A DNA stretch of 64,000 nt from the NCBI GenBank assembly GCA_037126765.1, contig JBBCBC010000021.1:25995434-26059433 (forward strand), written 5' to 3'. The position numbers were made by a program, and so were the translations under genes. Position 1 is the stretch's first letter; each line of letters opens with the position of its first letter. This stretch comes from Stenogyne calaminthoides. Its lineage: Eukaryota > Streptophyta > Magnoliopsida > Lamiales > Lamiaceae. The notes beneath the pieces are model-generated. The model saw nothing but the letters and a program-made list of their open reading frames with translations. It was not told the DNA's origin and did not search any database. Shown in pieces: positions 35,321 to 46,018 of this stretch.

Positions 35321-36780
35321 GCTAAACTGAAATAAATATACATTTTTGTATTAATGCTAGAATTAAACAAAAAAAAAAATTCATCACATAATTCGATATC
35401 ATAATTCATATTAGAATCTCAAAAAAATATGAACATGTATCAGCCAACATCCCAAAACAATTTAAATAAGCCACGTTGGGTGGGTCGTTATTTAAACACA
35501 TTTGAGTAAGTTACAAACAAGAACAACTACAAAACTTTTAACTTTTAAAAAAATTAATAGTTGGCTCCCACTTGACCAATACAAAATTGATAGGGACTTC
35601 GTAGAAGTATATGCATATCAATTTTATACCTAAGTAATAACCATGATTAAATACAGAATTATTATTTCATTTTGATCGAGCCTCGTTGGGAGTGTCATCG
35701 TCGCCACTAATAATAATTCACAATCATCCTTTTGGGAATTCATTCATGTGAAGGCTATCTTTTGGCCGCTCAGTTGGGGAGATTTCACCAAAAGAATTCA
35801 TAAATAAATAAATCATGGAGGTCAAATTAATTTGATTTAAAACCAAATTAATTATTTAAAAAATACTTAGTAGTTTTGAGTTTGAGATTTTTCACAAGCA
35901 ATATCTCATGCAAACACATTAAACGAATTTAAACAGAAGCATAAGAAAAAAAATATCAAAACAAAACAAAAATTAAACATATTGGGCACAAATTATCCAA
36001 TTGGGTTTAATTTTTCTTGTCTTGATCTTGAAGAAACACCGTCTTGATTTCTCCCACTCGTTCGTCTCTAAAAGAATTCCGTCTCAAATCGTCACGCCAA
36101 GTAGCTCGCAGCCGGGATGCACGCCGCATCCAGCCGGCCACTTGCACGAGTGATTGCGCCCATGCGCCTAAACACAGCGCGCGTCGCTCGCGCAAGCTCG
36201 GCAGCCTTGGTAGAAATATCGGGCGGGCCGCGCTCATGTGCACGCCTGCGCACCTTCCCTCCCTCAGCCATACTCGCCTGTCCACCCGGCACGTCTGCCC
36301 GTGATCTTGCCCCGTAGAGCGCCCGTGCGCGTCCAGGGGCTGATCCCGCCCGACGCCAAGTGCCGAGCCCGTGTGCGCCTGGCAACATCCGAGTCGTGCG
36401 CGTGCCTCCCTTGGCATGTTTCGCATGATGCACGTCGCCCGCGTACGGTTCTGGATCCATTTTAACTTCTCGTCTCCGTCTTCGTCTTCGATCCGGTTAC
36501 AATTTAATTTACAAAAAAATAAATAAACCTAAAATCTAGACTAGTCTATTACATTGAACAAATCAAATTGCCTAATCTACTCGTGGATTTTCTCACGAGA
36601 AAAACAAATCCGAACGAGTCGAATTAAAACCAATCATACGCATGAAATAAATAAACACATTAAATACCATGACAATTGGATACTTGCAAAACAGATCTAA
36701 CAATTCTACTATCCAATTTTCAATAAAATTTAATGGCCAACAAATTTAAATAACAATTAAAATACAGAGCTCGAAACCGA
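35321..36780 (-). other. Leader of element E with a GC-rich block
   Basis: The leader spans PBS to gag. About 36040-36480 is very GC-rich, with overlapping frames of 60-140 codons on both strands; the rest is AT-rich. The same layout (GC-rich block near the PBS, AT-rich remainder) occurs in B and D. I treat the GC-rich frames as composition effects. Confidence 0.7.
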
Positions 36781-36793
36781 GGTTCTGATACCA
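36781..36793 (-). other. Primer binding site of element E
   Basis: The minus strand reads TGGTATCAGAACC, an initiator-Met complement, two bases inside the LTR start at 36796. Confidence 0.85.
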
Positions 36794-36795
36794 TT

Positions 36796-38292
36796 TGCTG
36801 GGAAATACGGGGTGCCCAGATCAATTCGAGGTGTATTTAAATACATATTGAAATTAATCAATTAATTAATAACATGAATCAATCCTAAATTAATTCAACA
36901 TAATAATTAAATAAACAACAACAACATGCGTACACGTAATCCACGTAAATCCTAAGCATGCGGAATCTAGGAGTTACAAAATTACATACCTCTTGAAGTG
37001 ACAACCGTTGAGACGATGGATCAACCCAAAGTGCCTTCTCAAATATGTCCCACGTCCACATACGTAATCCGGTGGAATGATTCTCATGAACGATTTTAAT
37101 AAAAAGAGAAAATAAAATTATTGCACCACGTTTGTGGATTTCTATTTTTTCCAAGACTGGAATTGTATTGGGGATGAAAACTTCATCCCCTATTTATAAG
37201 ACTAGAGGGGAACGAAAATTGTGCCCTAAAAGAGGATATAATAATTTTTTTTGTATCTTGTATCTTCCCAAGATACAATCTTGAATATATCTCATATATT
37301 CTTTTTTCCATATAAATCACAAAATATCTTTTCTTCCCTTTCTTATAATAATTTTCGTAAAAAAAACAAGGAGACAAGAATCAAGATTTGATTTCTTGAA
37401 TTTATGGGAAAATCTTGTATTCCAAGAATACTAATCTCTTTCCATAAAATCTTTTCAAGAAAATCAAGAAAATCTTTCCTCTTCTTTTTCCCATAATTTT
37501 CGACAAAATGGGAACAAATTAGGCAATAATATTTTTCTCTCCTTTTCATTAATTAGAGTTGTATTGGGCAATTTGAGGGGCCTTTTGGAGAATTAAGATT
37601 GGACCTACAATGAGCTCTGAATTTCTTAATATTGAGCCACAATATCATTCAGCCCATTAATATTAATTTACTCCACTATAAAATTAATATTGAACTATCC
37701 ATCTTAATCCATATTACGATGTTACATAATATGGCTCCTAGTTATTATTTCCCGTGTTTAAGATTATACAGTCCATTAATTAATTAAGTCACTGATAAGC
37801 TTTATATTTATTAATATCTTTGTCCTTGGAGTAAAGACAACTCAACATTATTATCCAAACCGGAAATAAATTTCCACTTGCAAGATTTGGTATGATAAAA
37901 CTTTTGAGCCCACCAAGGGGGTAAATCACACAAGAATTGCTTACACACGTTGCTCTGTATTAAATCTTAGCAATTGCCATATAATTAATAATATTGCCCA
38001 AAATGTAAAGTATAGAATCATTGTCTGACTCTAAACCCAACACAGATCAAAGCAATAAATATTAATTACACACAATTCTATTTAAGTGACAGATGTTAAG
38101 AAATCAATAACAACTGAGGTCTAATTCTTGATCCCTTAAGTCAGTGTGGAAGAATTTATCCTCTCTATAGGTCCTCTTCAGCACATCATAATGTGCTAGT
38201 GCAATCTCTTGGTCAAAACAAGTCAATCTGAGCTTTGCACTTCAACCTCTACCAATAGAGTGTTCAATTCCATCTAGGTTGTGAAGTTGTAT
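36796..38292 (-). repeat. 5' LTR of element E, inner part
   Basis: It begins TGCTGGGAAATACGG (minus end ..CCCAGCA) and holds a TATA box at about 37190-37197 (minus CTTATAAATAGGGG). It runs to 38292, where element F starts with TGTTGGTCCC. Its part from about 37077 on is repeated at 40736-42135 with moderate divergence. Confidence 0.82.
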
Positions 38293-39650
38293 TGTTGGTC
38301 CCGAAAACCCCGATTTAAAACTCGTAAAATCTCAATGAGAGGTGACTTTAAAATTTTGCGAATGTGTTATGCAGATTTGCTAAAGTATGTATGACAGTTA
38401 ATATGAAAGCAAATAAGAACACACTTATTTGTATAGTGGTTCAGAGAACTCCTCCTACATCCACTCTTCCCTTCATAGGGCACTTCCTTAATCCAAAGGA
38501 AACCTTGGTTTACGGTGTTAGGCACACCACCAACAGATATTTATGGAGCTCTCACTCAACTGGACTTATCTCCCTCACGGGATTGCCTATGGATGTTTAA
38601 TGAGTTCTCACTCAACGGGACTTATCTCCCTCACGGGATCGCCTATTAACTATCTTACTTAACCACTAATTCTCTCTCAAGAAAGGGTTTAAGTTTGGTG
38701 TTATTTCTAACTAGGTGAGATTTTCCCTTACATTATTTTAGCTTTTAAGCTAAGGTTGGAAAAATCTCTCTAAGCTTACGATATGGCATTTATGCTTAGA
38801 TATAATGAAGAACACTCTTGGGTAAATTTGGATATTTAATGCTCTATGTTCTTGAATGGAGATGCTTGAATATTTGGCTTTAATCTTCACTTTGCAGCAT
38901 CCTCCATTATCTTATTTTGAAGATAGTTCAATGCATTTATAATGTAGATTTGAATATTACCGTTGGAGAGTAAATTCAAATTCATACTAATAATCTTCTA
39001 GCTTTTCTTTGTCCTTTTGCATTGTTGCTTGCAACTTTACGTCACATCCATATATGTGTTGTTATCTTCTCATTGACCAACTTCTTGTGTGTCTAATGAT
39101 CGATTACAAAGACAACAGATCGATTCGGAAGCGCAGATCCGTTCAAAGATAAATGGTCGATTGAGAACATCAGATTATTTCAACACAACAGATTAGTTCA
39201 GAACAACAGATCAATTCAGAACTGCAGATCAGTTGAGAACAAAGATATACCGATTCAAATAAATAGATCGGTTGAAGCTGCGCAGATCAATTGAAACAGA
39301 GATTAGTTGAGCTGCGCAGATCGATTCGAGAACATCGATCGATTCAAAGATATCAGTCATCTCAGTATCAAGATCAGATCATCATTCTTTGCAAGACCTT
39401 TGCATCCACTCTGATCAAGACTTCTTCTTCACAAATCAGCATGCTTCTTCTTATTCAGCTCACCAGTTTACATGGAACTCATAAGTCTCGTTTCGTTCTG
39501 ATCAGCCTCATCTTTTCTTGATGAGTTCCCCCTCAACTTGTTACCTGTAAGAATAAAACTAAGTCTAGAAACACAAGCTTTTTATACAACTTAGTTTGTC
39601 CAATTACAAGGTGTTTTGGCATAATAATAAAAACAAAAATTATCCCAACA
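38293..39650 (-). repeat. Left LTR of element F
   Basis: The 1358-bp LTR has TG..CA ends (minus TGTTGGGATAATTT ... CGGGACCAACA). It has a TATA box near 38936-38944 (minus TTATAAATGC) and a two-copy GGGACTTATCTCCCTCACGG block at 38562-38645. Confidence 0.85.
39110..39365 (-). repeat. Tandem CAGATCRATT repeats in U3 of the F LTR
   Basis: About eleven imperfect units of roughly 20 bp with the core CAGATCAATTCAGAACA fill this stretch upstream of the TATA box in LTR orientation. The right LTR of F is truncated just where the array begins. Confidence 0.75.
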
Positions 39651-39915
39651 ATTTCCCCATTTTTGATAATGATGCCAAAACTAACTAACAAGAACAAAAA
39701 AAAACATACGAGAAAAACAGTGTTAGTTAAACAAGTGAAATTATGAAGAATGTTGTATGCATTTTTAAAAAAATGATGGGAAGATGATTGTTGACACCTC
39801 CATGAATTTTATAAAAGTTATGCATTTTAAAATAAATTGGGTTTAACAAAAAAGATCAGTTCAGGTGGTCACATTAAAAGCTAGTGAACTTTTGAACTCC
39901 TGCTCTGATACCACT

Positions 39916-40735
39916 TGTTGGTCCCGAAAAATCCGATTTAAAACTCGTAAAATCTCAATGCGCGGTGACTTTAAAATTTTGTGAATGTGTTATGCAGATT
40001 TGCTAAAGTATGTATGATAGTTAATATGAAAGCAAATAAGAACACACATATTTTTATAGTGGTTCAGAGAACTCCTCCTACATCCACTCTTCCTTTCATG
40101 GGGCACTTCCTTAATCCAAAGGAAACCTTAGTTTACGGTGTTAGGCACACCACCAACAGATATTTATGGAGCTCTCACTAAACGGGACTTATCTCCCTCA
40201 AGGGATCGCCCATGGATGTTTAATGAGTTCTCACTCAACGAGACTTATCTACCTCACGGGATCGCCTATTAACTACCTTACTTAACCACTAATTCTCTCT
40301 CAAAAAATGGTATGGGTTTGGTGTTATTTCCAACTAGGTGAAATTTTTCCTTACATTGTTTTAGCCTTTAAGCTAAGGTTGGGAAAATCTCTCTAAGCTT
40401 ACGATATGACATTTATGCTTAGATATAATGAAGAACACTCTTGGGTAAATTTGGATATTTAATGCTCTGTGTTCTTGAATGGAGATGCTTGAATATTTGG
40501 CTTTAATCTTCACTTTGCATCATCCTCCATTATCTTATTTTGAAGATAGTTCAATGTATTTATAGTGTGAATTTGAATATTACTGTTGGAGAGTAAATTC
40601 AAATCCATACTAATAATCTTCCAGCTTTTCTTTGTCCTTTTGCACTGTTAGTTGCAGCTTTATGTCACATCCATATATGTGTTGTTATCTTCTCATTGGC
40701 CAGCTTCTTGTGTGTCTAACGGATCAGTTCAGCAC
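39916..40735 (-). repeat. Right LTR of element F, truncated
   Basis: It matches the left LTR from its PBS-side end through GCTTCTTGTGTGTCTAA and stops near 40735, losing about 530 bp including nearly all of the U3 array and the TG end. The following sequence is LTR E. Confidence 0.8.
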
Positions 40736-42135
40736 AGCACATGGAATAAAATATTTTGCACAACCTTTGTGGATTTCTAATATTTCCAACACATGAAATT
40801 TTCCTTGGGGATGAAAAATTCATCCCCTATTTATAGGACAAGGGTGGCCGATTTTTCCACTAGAAAAATAAGGAGGAAAATCTTTTTCTCGATCTCCAAG
40901 AAATCTTGAATATATCCCATATATTATTTTCTCCATAATTAAATTTTTCCATAAAAATCCCACTTCCCTTTATCCCATATTTTTCGAAAAATACAAGAAA
41001 AAAGGAATCAAGATTTGATTTCTTGAATTTATGGGATAATCATGTATTCCAAGAATACTTATCTTTTTCCATAAAAATCTTTTCAAGAAAATCAAGAAAA
41101 ATCTTTCTTCTTCTTTCCTACAATTTTTGAAAATTACTAGGAAATATAGACAATAATATTTTCTTCTCCTTTTCATTAATTGGACTTTAATTTGGGCTAT
41201 TTGAGGGGCCTTTAGGAGAATTAAGATTGGACCTCCAATGGGCTATGAAACATTAATATTTAGCCAAAATATTATTCAGTCCCATTAATATTAATTTTTT
41301 CCACTATAAAATTAATATTCAACTATCCATCTTAACCCATATTATGACTTCACAATAATATGGCTCTCGGTCATTATTTCCCGTGTTTAAGATTATCTTA
41401 GTCCACTAATTAATTAGGCCACTGGACAGGCTTTATATTAATTATTATATTTGTCCTTGGAGTAAAGACAACTCAACATTATTATTCATACCGGAAATAA
41501 ATTTCCACTTGCAAGATTTGGTATGATAAAGATTCTGAGCCCACCAAGCGGACAAATCAAGCAAGCCGTACTTGCACACGATTCTCTGTATTAAATCTTA
41601 GCAATCGTCATGTAATCAATAATATTATCCAAGATATAAGGTATCGAATCGCATTGATTCTCTTCCCATCATAAGTGAAAGCAATAGTTATTAATTTCAC
41701 ACGATCCTATTTAAGGGACGGAGATTAAGAAATAACGAACCACTGAGGTCTAATTCTTGTATATTCAGTACCGGAGAATTTATCCTCTTGTAGGTCCTAT
41801 TCAGCGCATCACAATGCACTAGTGTAATCTCTTGGTCAAGACAAGCCAATCTGAGCCTTACACTTCAATATTTCATGATGGATTGTTCATTTCCATCTGG
41901 GTTGTGAATTTGTACTTAGTCACGAGGAACTATTAATTTGATCTTCTGTGATCTGGTATCACCAAATTAACTACAGCGTAATACGTACTTACTTATTGAA
42001 CAGGTTTGCAACAATATATATAACATTCATTCATATTTAATGCAACAATGATTAATAATTTATTTCAGTAAGTAAATAAGAAATTCAATTTGGTTATACA
42101 AAGTAAAAAGCATACTTTTCAGTATAACCCCAACA
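40736..42135 (-). repeat. Second copy of LTR E, outer part
   Basis: It aligns with 37077-38292 and then continues about 230 bp to the LTR edge ..ACCCCAACA at 42135 (minus TGTTGGGGTTAT). Together with the inner copy it implies a full LTR of roughly 1.7 kb. A TATA-like box is near 40833 (minus CTATAAATAGGGG). Confidence 0.78.
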
Positions 42136-43430
42136 GTTGGCTCTGGCACAAGAAGATGAGTCACCTGAACTTTAAAACTCTTACCAAGATAGCAAGGATG
42201 TCATTGGTTGAGGGTGTTCCAAATGAAGTTTTCTCTAAGGATCAAACATGTGCCGCATGTCTGAAGGGAAAGCAAGTCAAGTCTTTATTCAAGGGGATTC
42301 CATCACCACCATTGCAACTGCTCCATATGGAACTTTTTGGACCAGTCACACCACTTAGTTTCAGCGGACGTAAGTACACTCTGGTGATTGTGGATGATTT
42401 CTCCAAGTTCACCTGGGTTGTATTCTTGTATAAGAAGAATGAAACTACAACAAAGATACCTGAGCTGCTTAAGAGGTTACAGAATGAGAAAGGTGTCAGT
42501 AGTGTGAAGATCAGATCAGACAAGGGAACCGAGTTCTTGAATTCTTTCATATATGATTTTTGCAAGGAGTTTGGGATACATCATGAGACATCAGCCGCCA
42601 GAACGCGGTGTAGCAGAAAGAAGAAACAAAACACTCAAAGAAGCTGCTCGCACAATGTTGGCTGACATGCAACTCCAAAATATTTCTGGGCAGAAGCAAT
42701 CAACACTTCATGTCATACCCAGAACAGATGTTCTCTGACTAAGATTCACTTCAAAATACCCTATGAACTGTGGAAGGGTAGAAAACCTCGTGTTTCTTAC
42801 TTCCATATTTTTGCGTGTAAGTGCTTCATCCATAATAATGGGAACAGTCAGTTGAAAACCTTTGAAGCCAAGTCAGATGAGGGTATATTCCTAGGATATT
42901 CCTCAACCAGGAAGGCTTTCAGGGTGTTCAACAGGCGAACCCTAGTTGAGGAAAAAACATCTCATGTGGTCTTTGATGAGGCAACATCTGATCAGGAGAA
43001 ATCTACTTCAGAAAAGTCCGTACCAGAACAAGAAGTACTTGATGCTCAAAAAATGGATCGGTTAAGCATCAAAGGAAAGGAATCAGAACATGTCACATTG
43101 TATATTCCTAACTTTGATCTTGATGATTCACCAGGACAGTCAGACCCTAAGGTACGTACAACAGTCGATGAAGAAGCTGGTACTGCTGAGACAGTAGCTG
43201 AACCATGTGGTTCAAGGGGAACACCTGATGTTCCGGCGGACAGACATCTGCATATGATGATTCTAACATTAGCTGAGACATGTCCATGCCAAGTGGATCC
43301 TACTACTGTACCTCTCCCAATCTTTAGTGACTCAATATTAGATGAGGACAATGATGTCCAAACTGATATAAATGCAGGATTTGGTTGTAAGACCATCCGG
43401 CTAACCAAATAATCGGCCCTCCGAATGCCC
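42136..43430 (+). pseudogene. Integrase of element G, broken
   Basis: The segment WLWHKKMSHLNFKTL and CAACLKGKQVK is followed by the core with LHMELFGP (the first catalytic Asp is replaced: relatives read LHMDLFGP), YTLVIVDDFSKFTWVV and KIRSDKGTEF. The frame breaks at about 42590 near the catalytic Glu region (GVAERRNKTLKE in another frame) and again before 42852. The C-terminal linker 42852-43412 is open and acidic. Confidence 0.82.
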
Positions 43431-45063
43431 GAGTCCAAACTAGACATCAAATTGGTGAAAATGCTATGTATTGTTGTTATCTGTCTTTGAAGGAACCCAT
43501 CACAATCGAAGAAGCTCTAGATGATGCAAACTGGATTCTAGCCATGCAAGAAGAACTAGAGCAGTTCGAGAGGAATCAAATTTGGGAACTTGTAGACAGA
43601 CCAACTCACCAAGTTGTGATTGGTACTAAGTGGGTCTTCAAGAACAAGAAGGATGAGAATAATGTCATCACCAGAAATAAGGTAATACTTGTTGCGAAGG
43701 GGTATTATAATCAGAAGGGATTGATTATGATAAGACCTTTGCACCAGTTGCTCGCCTAGAAGTCATTCGGCTGTTTCTGGCATATGCTGCCCACAGAGGG
43801 TTTATTGTGTATCAGATGGACGTAAAAGGTGCATTTTTAAATGGGGTACTAGAGGAGGAAGTTTGTCAAAAACCTCCTGGCTTTGAACCAGGCAACCAGC
43901 TGTACCGTTTAAGAAAAACTCTTTATGGCCTGAAACAGGCTCCCAGAGCTTGGTATGATACACTATCTCAGTTCTTGGTAGACAATGGGTTCACTAAGGG
44001 TATTATAGACAGAACACTATTTAGAATTGAAGATGGAGATGATATTCTGATGGTTCAGATCTGTGTGGATGACATCATTTTTAGATCTCCCTATCAGAAC
44101 TTACGTGAGAAGTTTAGCAAACTGATGCAAGGGAAATTCGAAATGTCCGTGATGGGTCAGATGAACTATTTTCTAGGTCATCAAGTCAAACAAGGTACTG
44201 AAGGAATCTTCATCTGTCAGGCCAAGTACAACATAAATCTATTGGCGAAGTTTGGAATTCAAAACTACAAGACTGCCAGAATTCCCATGATGTCTTCCTT
44301 CAAGATGGATCCAAATGAGAATGGTCAGAAAACTAATCAGAAAGATTATAGGGCTCTCATTGGTTCTTCGTTATACCTGACTGCCAGTAAACCAGATATA
44401 ACATTTGCAGTAGGTGTATATGTCAGATTTTAGGCAAATCCAATGCAAAGCCACCTGGAATCAGCTAAGCGGATTCTTAAATATCTGAAGGGAATTGTAA
44501 ACCTTGGTTTATGGTATCCATCAGATGATAATCTAGAGCTTAGTGGGTACTCTGATTCTGATTATGGAGGTTGTAGAATAGATAGAAAATCAACCTCAGG
44601 TACGTGTCAGTTCTTAGGCAATAAACTTATCTCTTAGTTTTCAAAGAATTAGACATCTGTTGCCACATATACTACTGAAGCAGAATATATGGCCGCAGGA
44701 AGATGTTTCTCCCAACTTCTCTAGCTTAGTCAGCAACTAAAGGATTATAACATCATAGCTACGAATGTGCCTATATTTTTTGGCAGTAATAGTGCTACTA
44801 AAATCACTCAGAACCCAGTTCTGCATACAAGGTGTAAGCACGTGGACATCAGACATCACTTCATCAGAGATCATGTGGAAAAGAAGAACATCAAAATGGA
44901 AAAGATCCATACTGATAAGCAGAGAGCTGATATCTTAACCAAACCCCTAGCCGAGACCAGATTCAGAGAATTATCAGTCGAGGTAGGGCTACTAGACTTA
45001 GGAGAAAATGCACCAGAATTCTATGGTGGACTGGTTTATAAGACCAGTTGGTTAAGAAACTGA
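43431..45063 (+). pseudogene. RT-RNase H of element G, broken
   Basis: RT starts in 43466-43759 (VIGTKWVFKNKKDE) and continues at 43807-44433 with YQMDVKGAFLNG, GLKQAPRAWYD and MNYFLGHQVKQG. The catalytic box reads CVDD (44062-44073) where YVDD is expected; both Asp remain. RNase H is at 44443-44637 and 44767-45063, with LSGYSDSDYGG and ADILTKPLAE. Breaks occur at about 43715, 44433 and 44637. Confidence 0.85.
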
Positions 45064-45424
45064 CCAGGTAAGGAAAATCAGTTGAAGGCGGAACTTCAAC
45101 CGATAAGTAAAGATTAGTCAGATACTTAACAGGTAATAGATGTCAGTTGAAGAGGGAACTTCAACTAATAAAGTAGGATCAGTTGGGAACTGATCAAACC
45201 AGGGAATATTGTTGGAAAATTTACCAAGGTTTAGGCAACAAAAAGTAAGATCAACATATATTAGTCAGACCTGATCAAACATCATGTGGAATTGACTGAT
45301 TATGATATCAGTCAATCAGATACGCATTTCTGATCACTTGTCTTTCTGATTACTTATGTGCTATTATTTGATCTTATCTATTTTAAACTGTACTCAAGTA
45401 CATATGATGCACGTCCTGCAAGCA
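45064..45424. other. Post-pol spacer of element G
   Basis: There is no coding frame. It carries direct repeats of CAGTTGAAGNGGGAACTTCAA (45080-45101; 45145-45167) and a TATTGTTGGAAAATTTACC phrase at 45209 that resembles an LTR start; A has a similar ATATTGTTGGGAAAT in the same place (minus, about 6361-6377). Confidence 0.5.
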
Positions 45425-46018
45425 TTTAATGCGGACATGGGGAATATGTAATAAATTCCATTTATTGCAAATTTTTAAATCCAAAAGCAGCCGCAATAAA
45501 AATCCTTGACCGCCCAATTGTCACTTTTTAAAACTACCTAATCTCGACCACTCATCTTGATTAGACCTTTGGTTTACCAACCTCGTTTTTCCAAAATTTT
45601 ATTTCCCTCCAACTCTATATATAGCAAATTTTCTAAACATCCAAACCTTCTTTGCCCTAATATTTCCGAAAACGCTTAACATTTTCTCTGCATATACTCT
45701 GTGTCTTTGCGATTCAAATCTTCAGACTTTATCAAACCTCTTTTCGCAAATCACTGGTAAATGTTTATGTTTAGTGTTCATACTCTAAAACTATTTTGGG
45801 TATTCTATTGTTGTATGTGCGATAACTGGTAGTATTGCTATAAATTTCTTTGGATCTATAACTATGAATTCATGTTGCCTTGAACATTCAAATGGTATTT
45901 GATAGATACGAATCTCAGTGACTGCATATATGCAAGTGGATTTATATTCAATCTATATTTTGCATGAAATGCCTTGAGATTTGTCAAATAGATCTAATAC
46001 ATTGGTATATTTGCAGAA
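45425..46018 (+). promoter_or_regulatory. Internal promoter, leader exon and leader intron of the G third ORF
   Basis: The box TTTAATGCGGAC (45425-45436) is followed by a TATA box CTATATATAG (45614-45623) and a C/T-rich leader. An intron donor CTG/GTAAAT is at 45756/45757 and an acceptor TTGCAG at 46011-46016, two bases before the ATG at 46019. That gives a 260-nt AT-rich leader intron. The shared box and donor in A and a CAG directly before the ATG in H support this reading. No transcript evidence is available here. Confidence 0.6.

Larger units (their letters stand above)
38293..40735 (-). mobile_element. Element F: coding-free LTR element (LARD/TRIM-like)
   Basis: Two LTR copies (38293-39650; 39916-40735, truncated) flank only 265 bp of internal sequence. 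That sequence keeps a polypurine tract on one side (minus CAAAAATGGGGAAAT) and a PBS on the other (minus TGGTATCAGAGC, 39902-39913), but no coding frame. Words near the PBS (AAGATCAGTTCA) also occur in the element A leader. F is therefore probably a non-autonomous relative of the Sirevirus-like family, mobilised in trans. The base pairs before it are TGTAT (38288-38292). Confidence 0.8.
31773..42135 (-). mobile_element. Element E: long-LTR Ty1/copia, 3' end deleted, inserted into G
   Basis: On the minus strand: LTR ending at the PBS (36796), 1.45 kb leader, gag, protease, integrase, RT and RNase H up to a sharp loss at 31773. The outer LTR end ..CCCCAACA at 42135 abuts GTTGG, which in H (53719) is uninterrupted pol sequence, so E inserted into G. 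The LTR is interrupted by element F and partly duplicated (36796-38292 and 40736-42135). Confidence 0.8.

Noticed and set aside
36007..36465. Overlapping frames of 60-140 codons on both strands in a GC-rich block
   Set aside because: They lie in the leader of element E, are open in several frames on both strands, and resemble no family; GC-rich sequence lacks stop codons by composition.
28075..45063. C and G as two halves of one element split by E
   Set aside because: C is on the minus strand and G on the plus strand, and both contain the integrase region.
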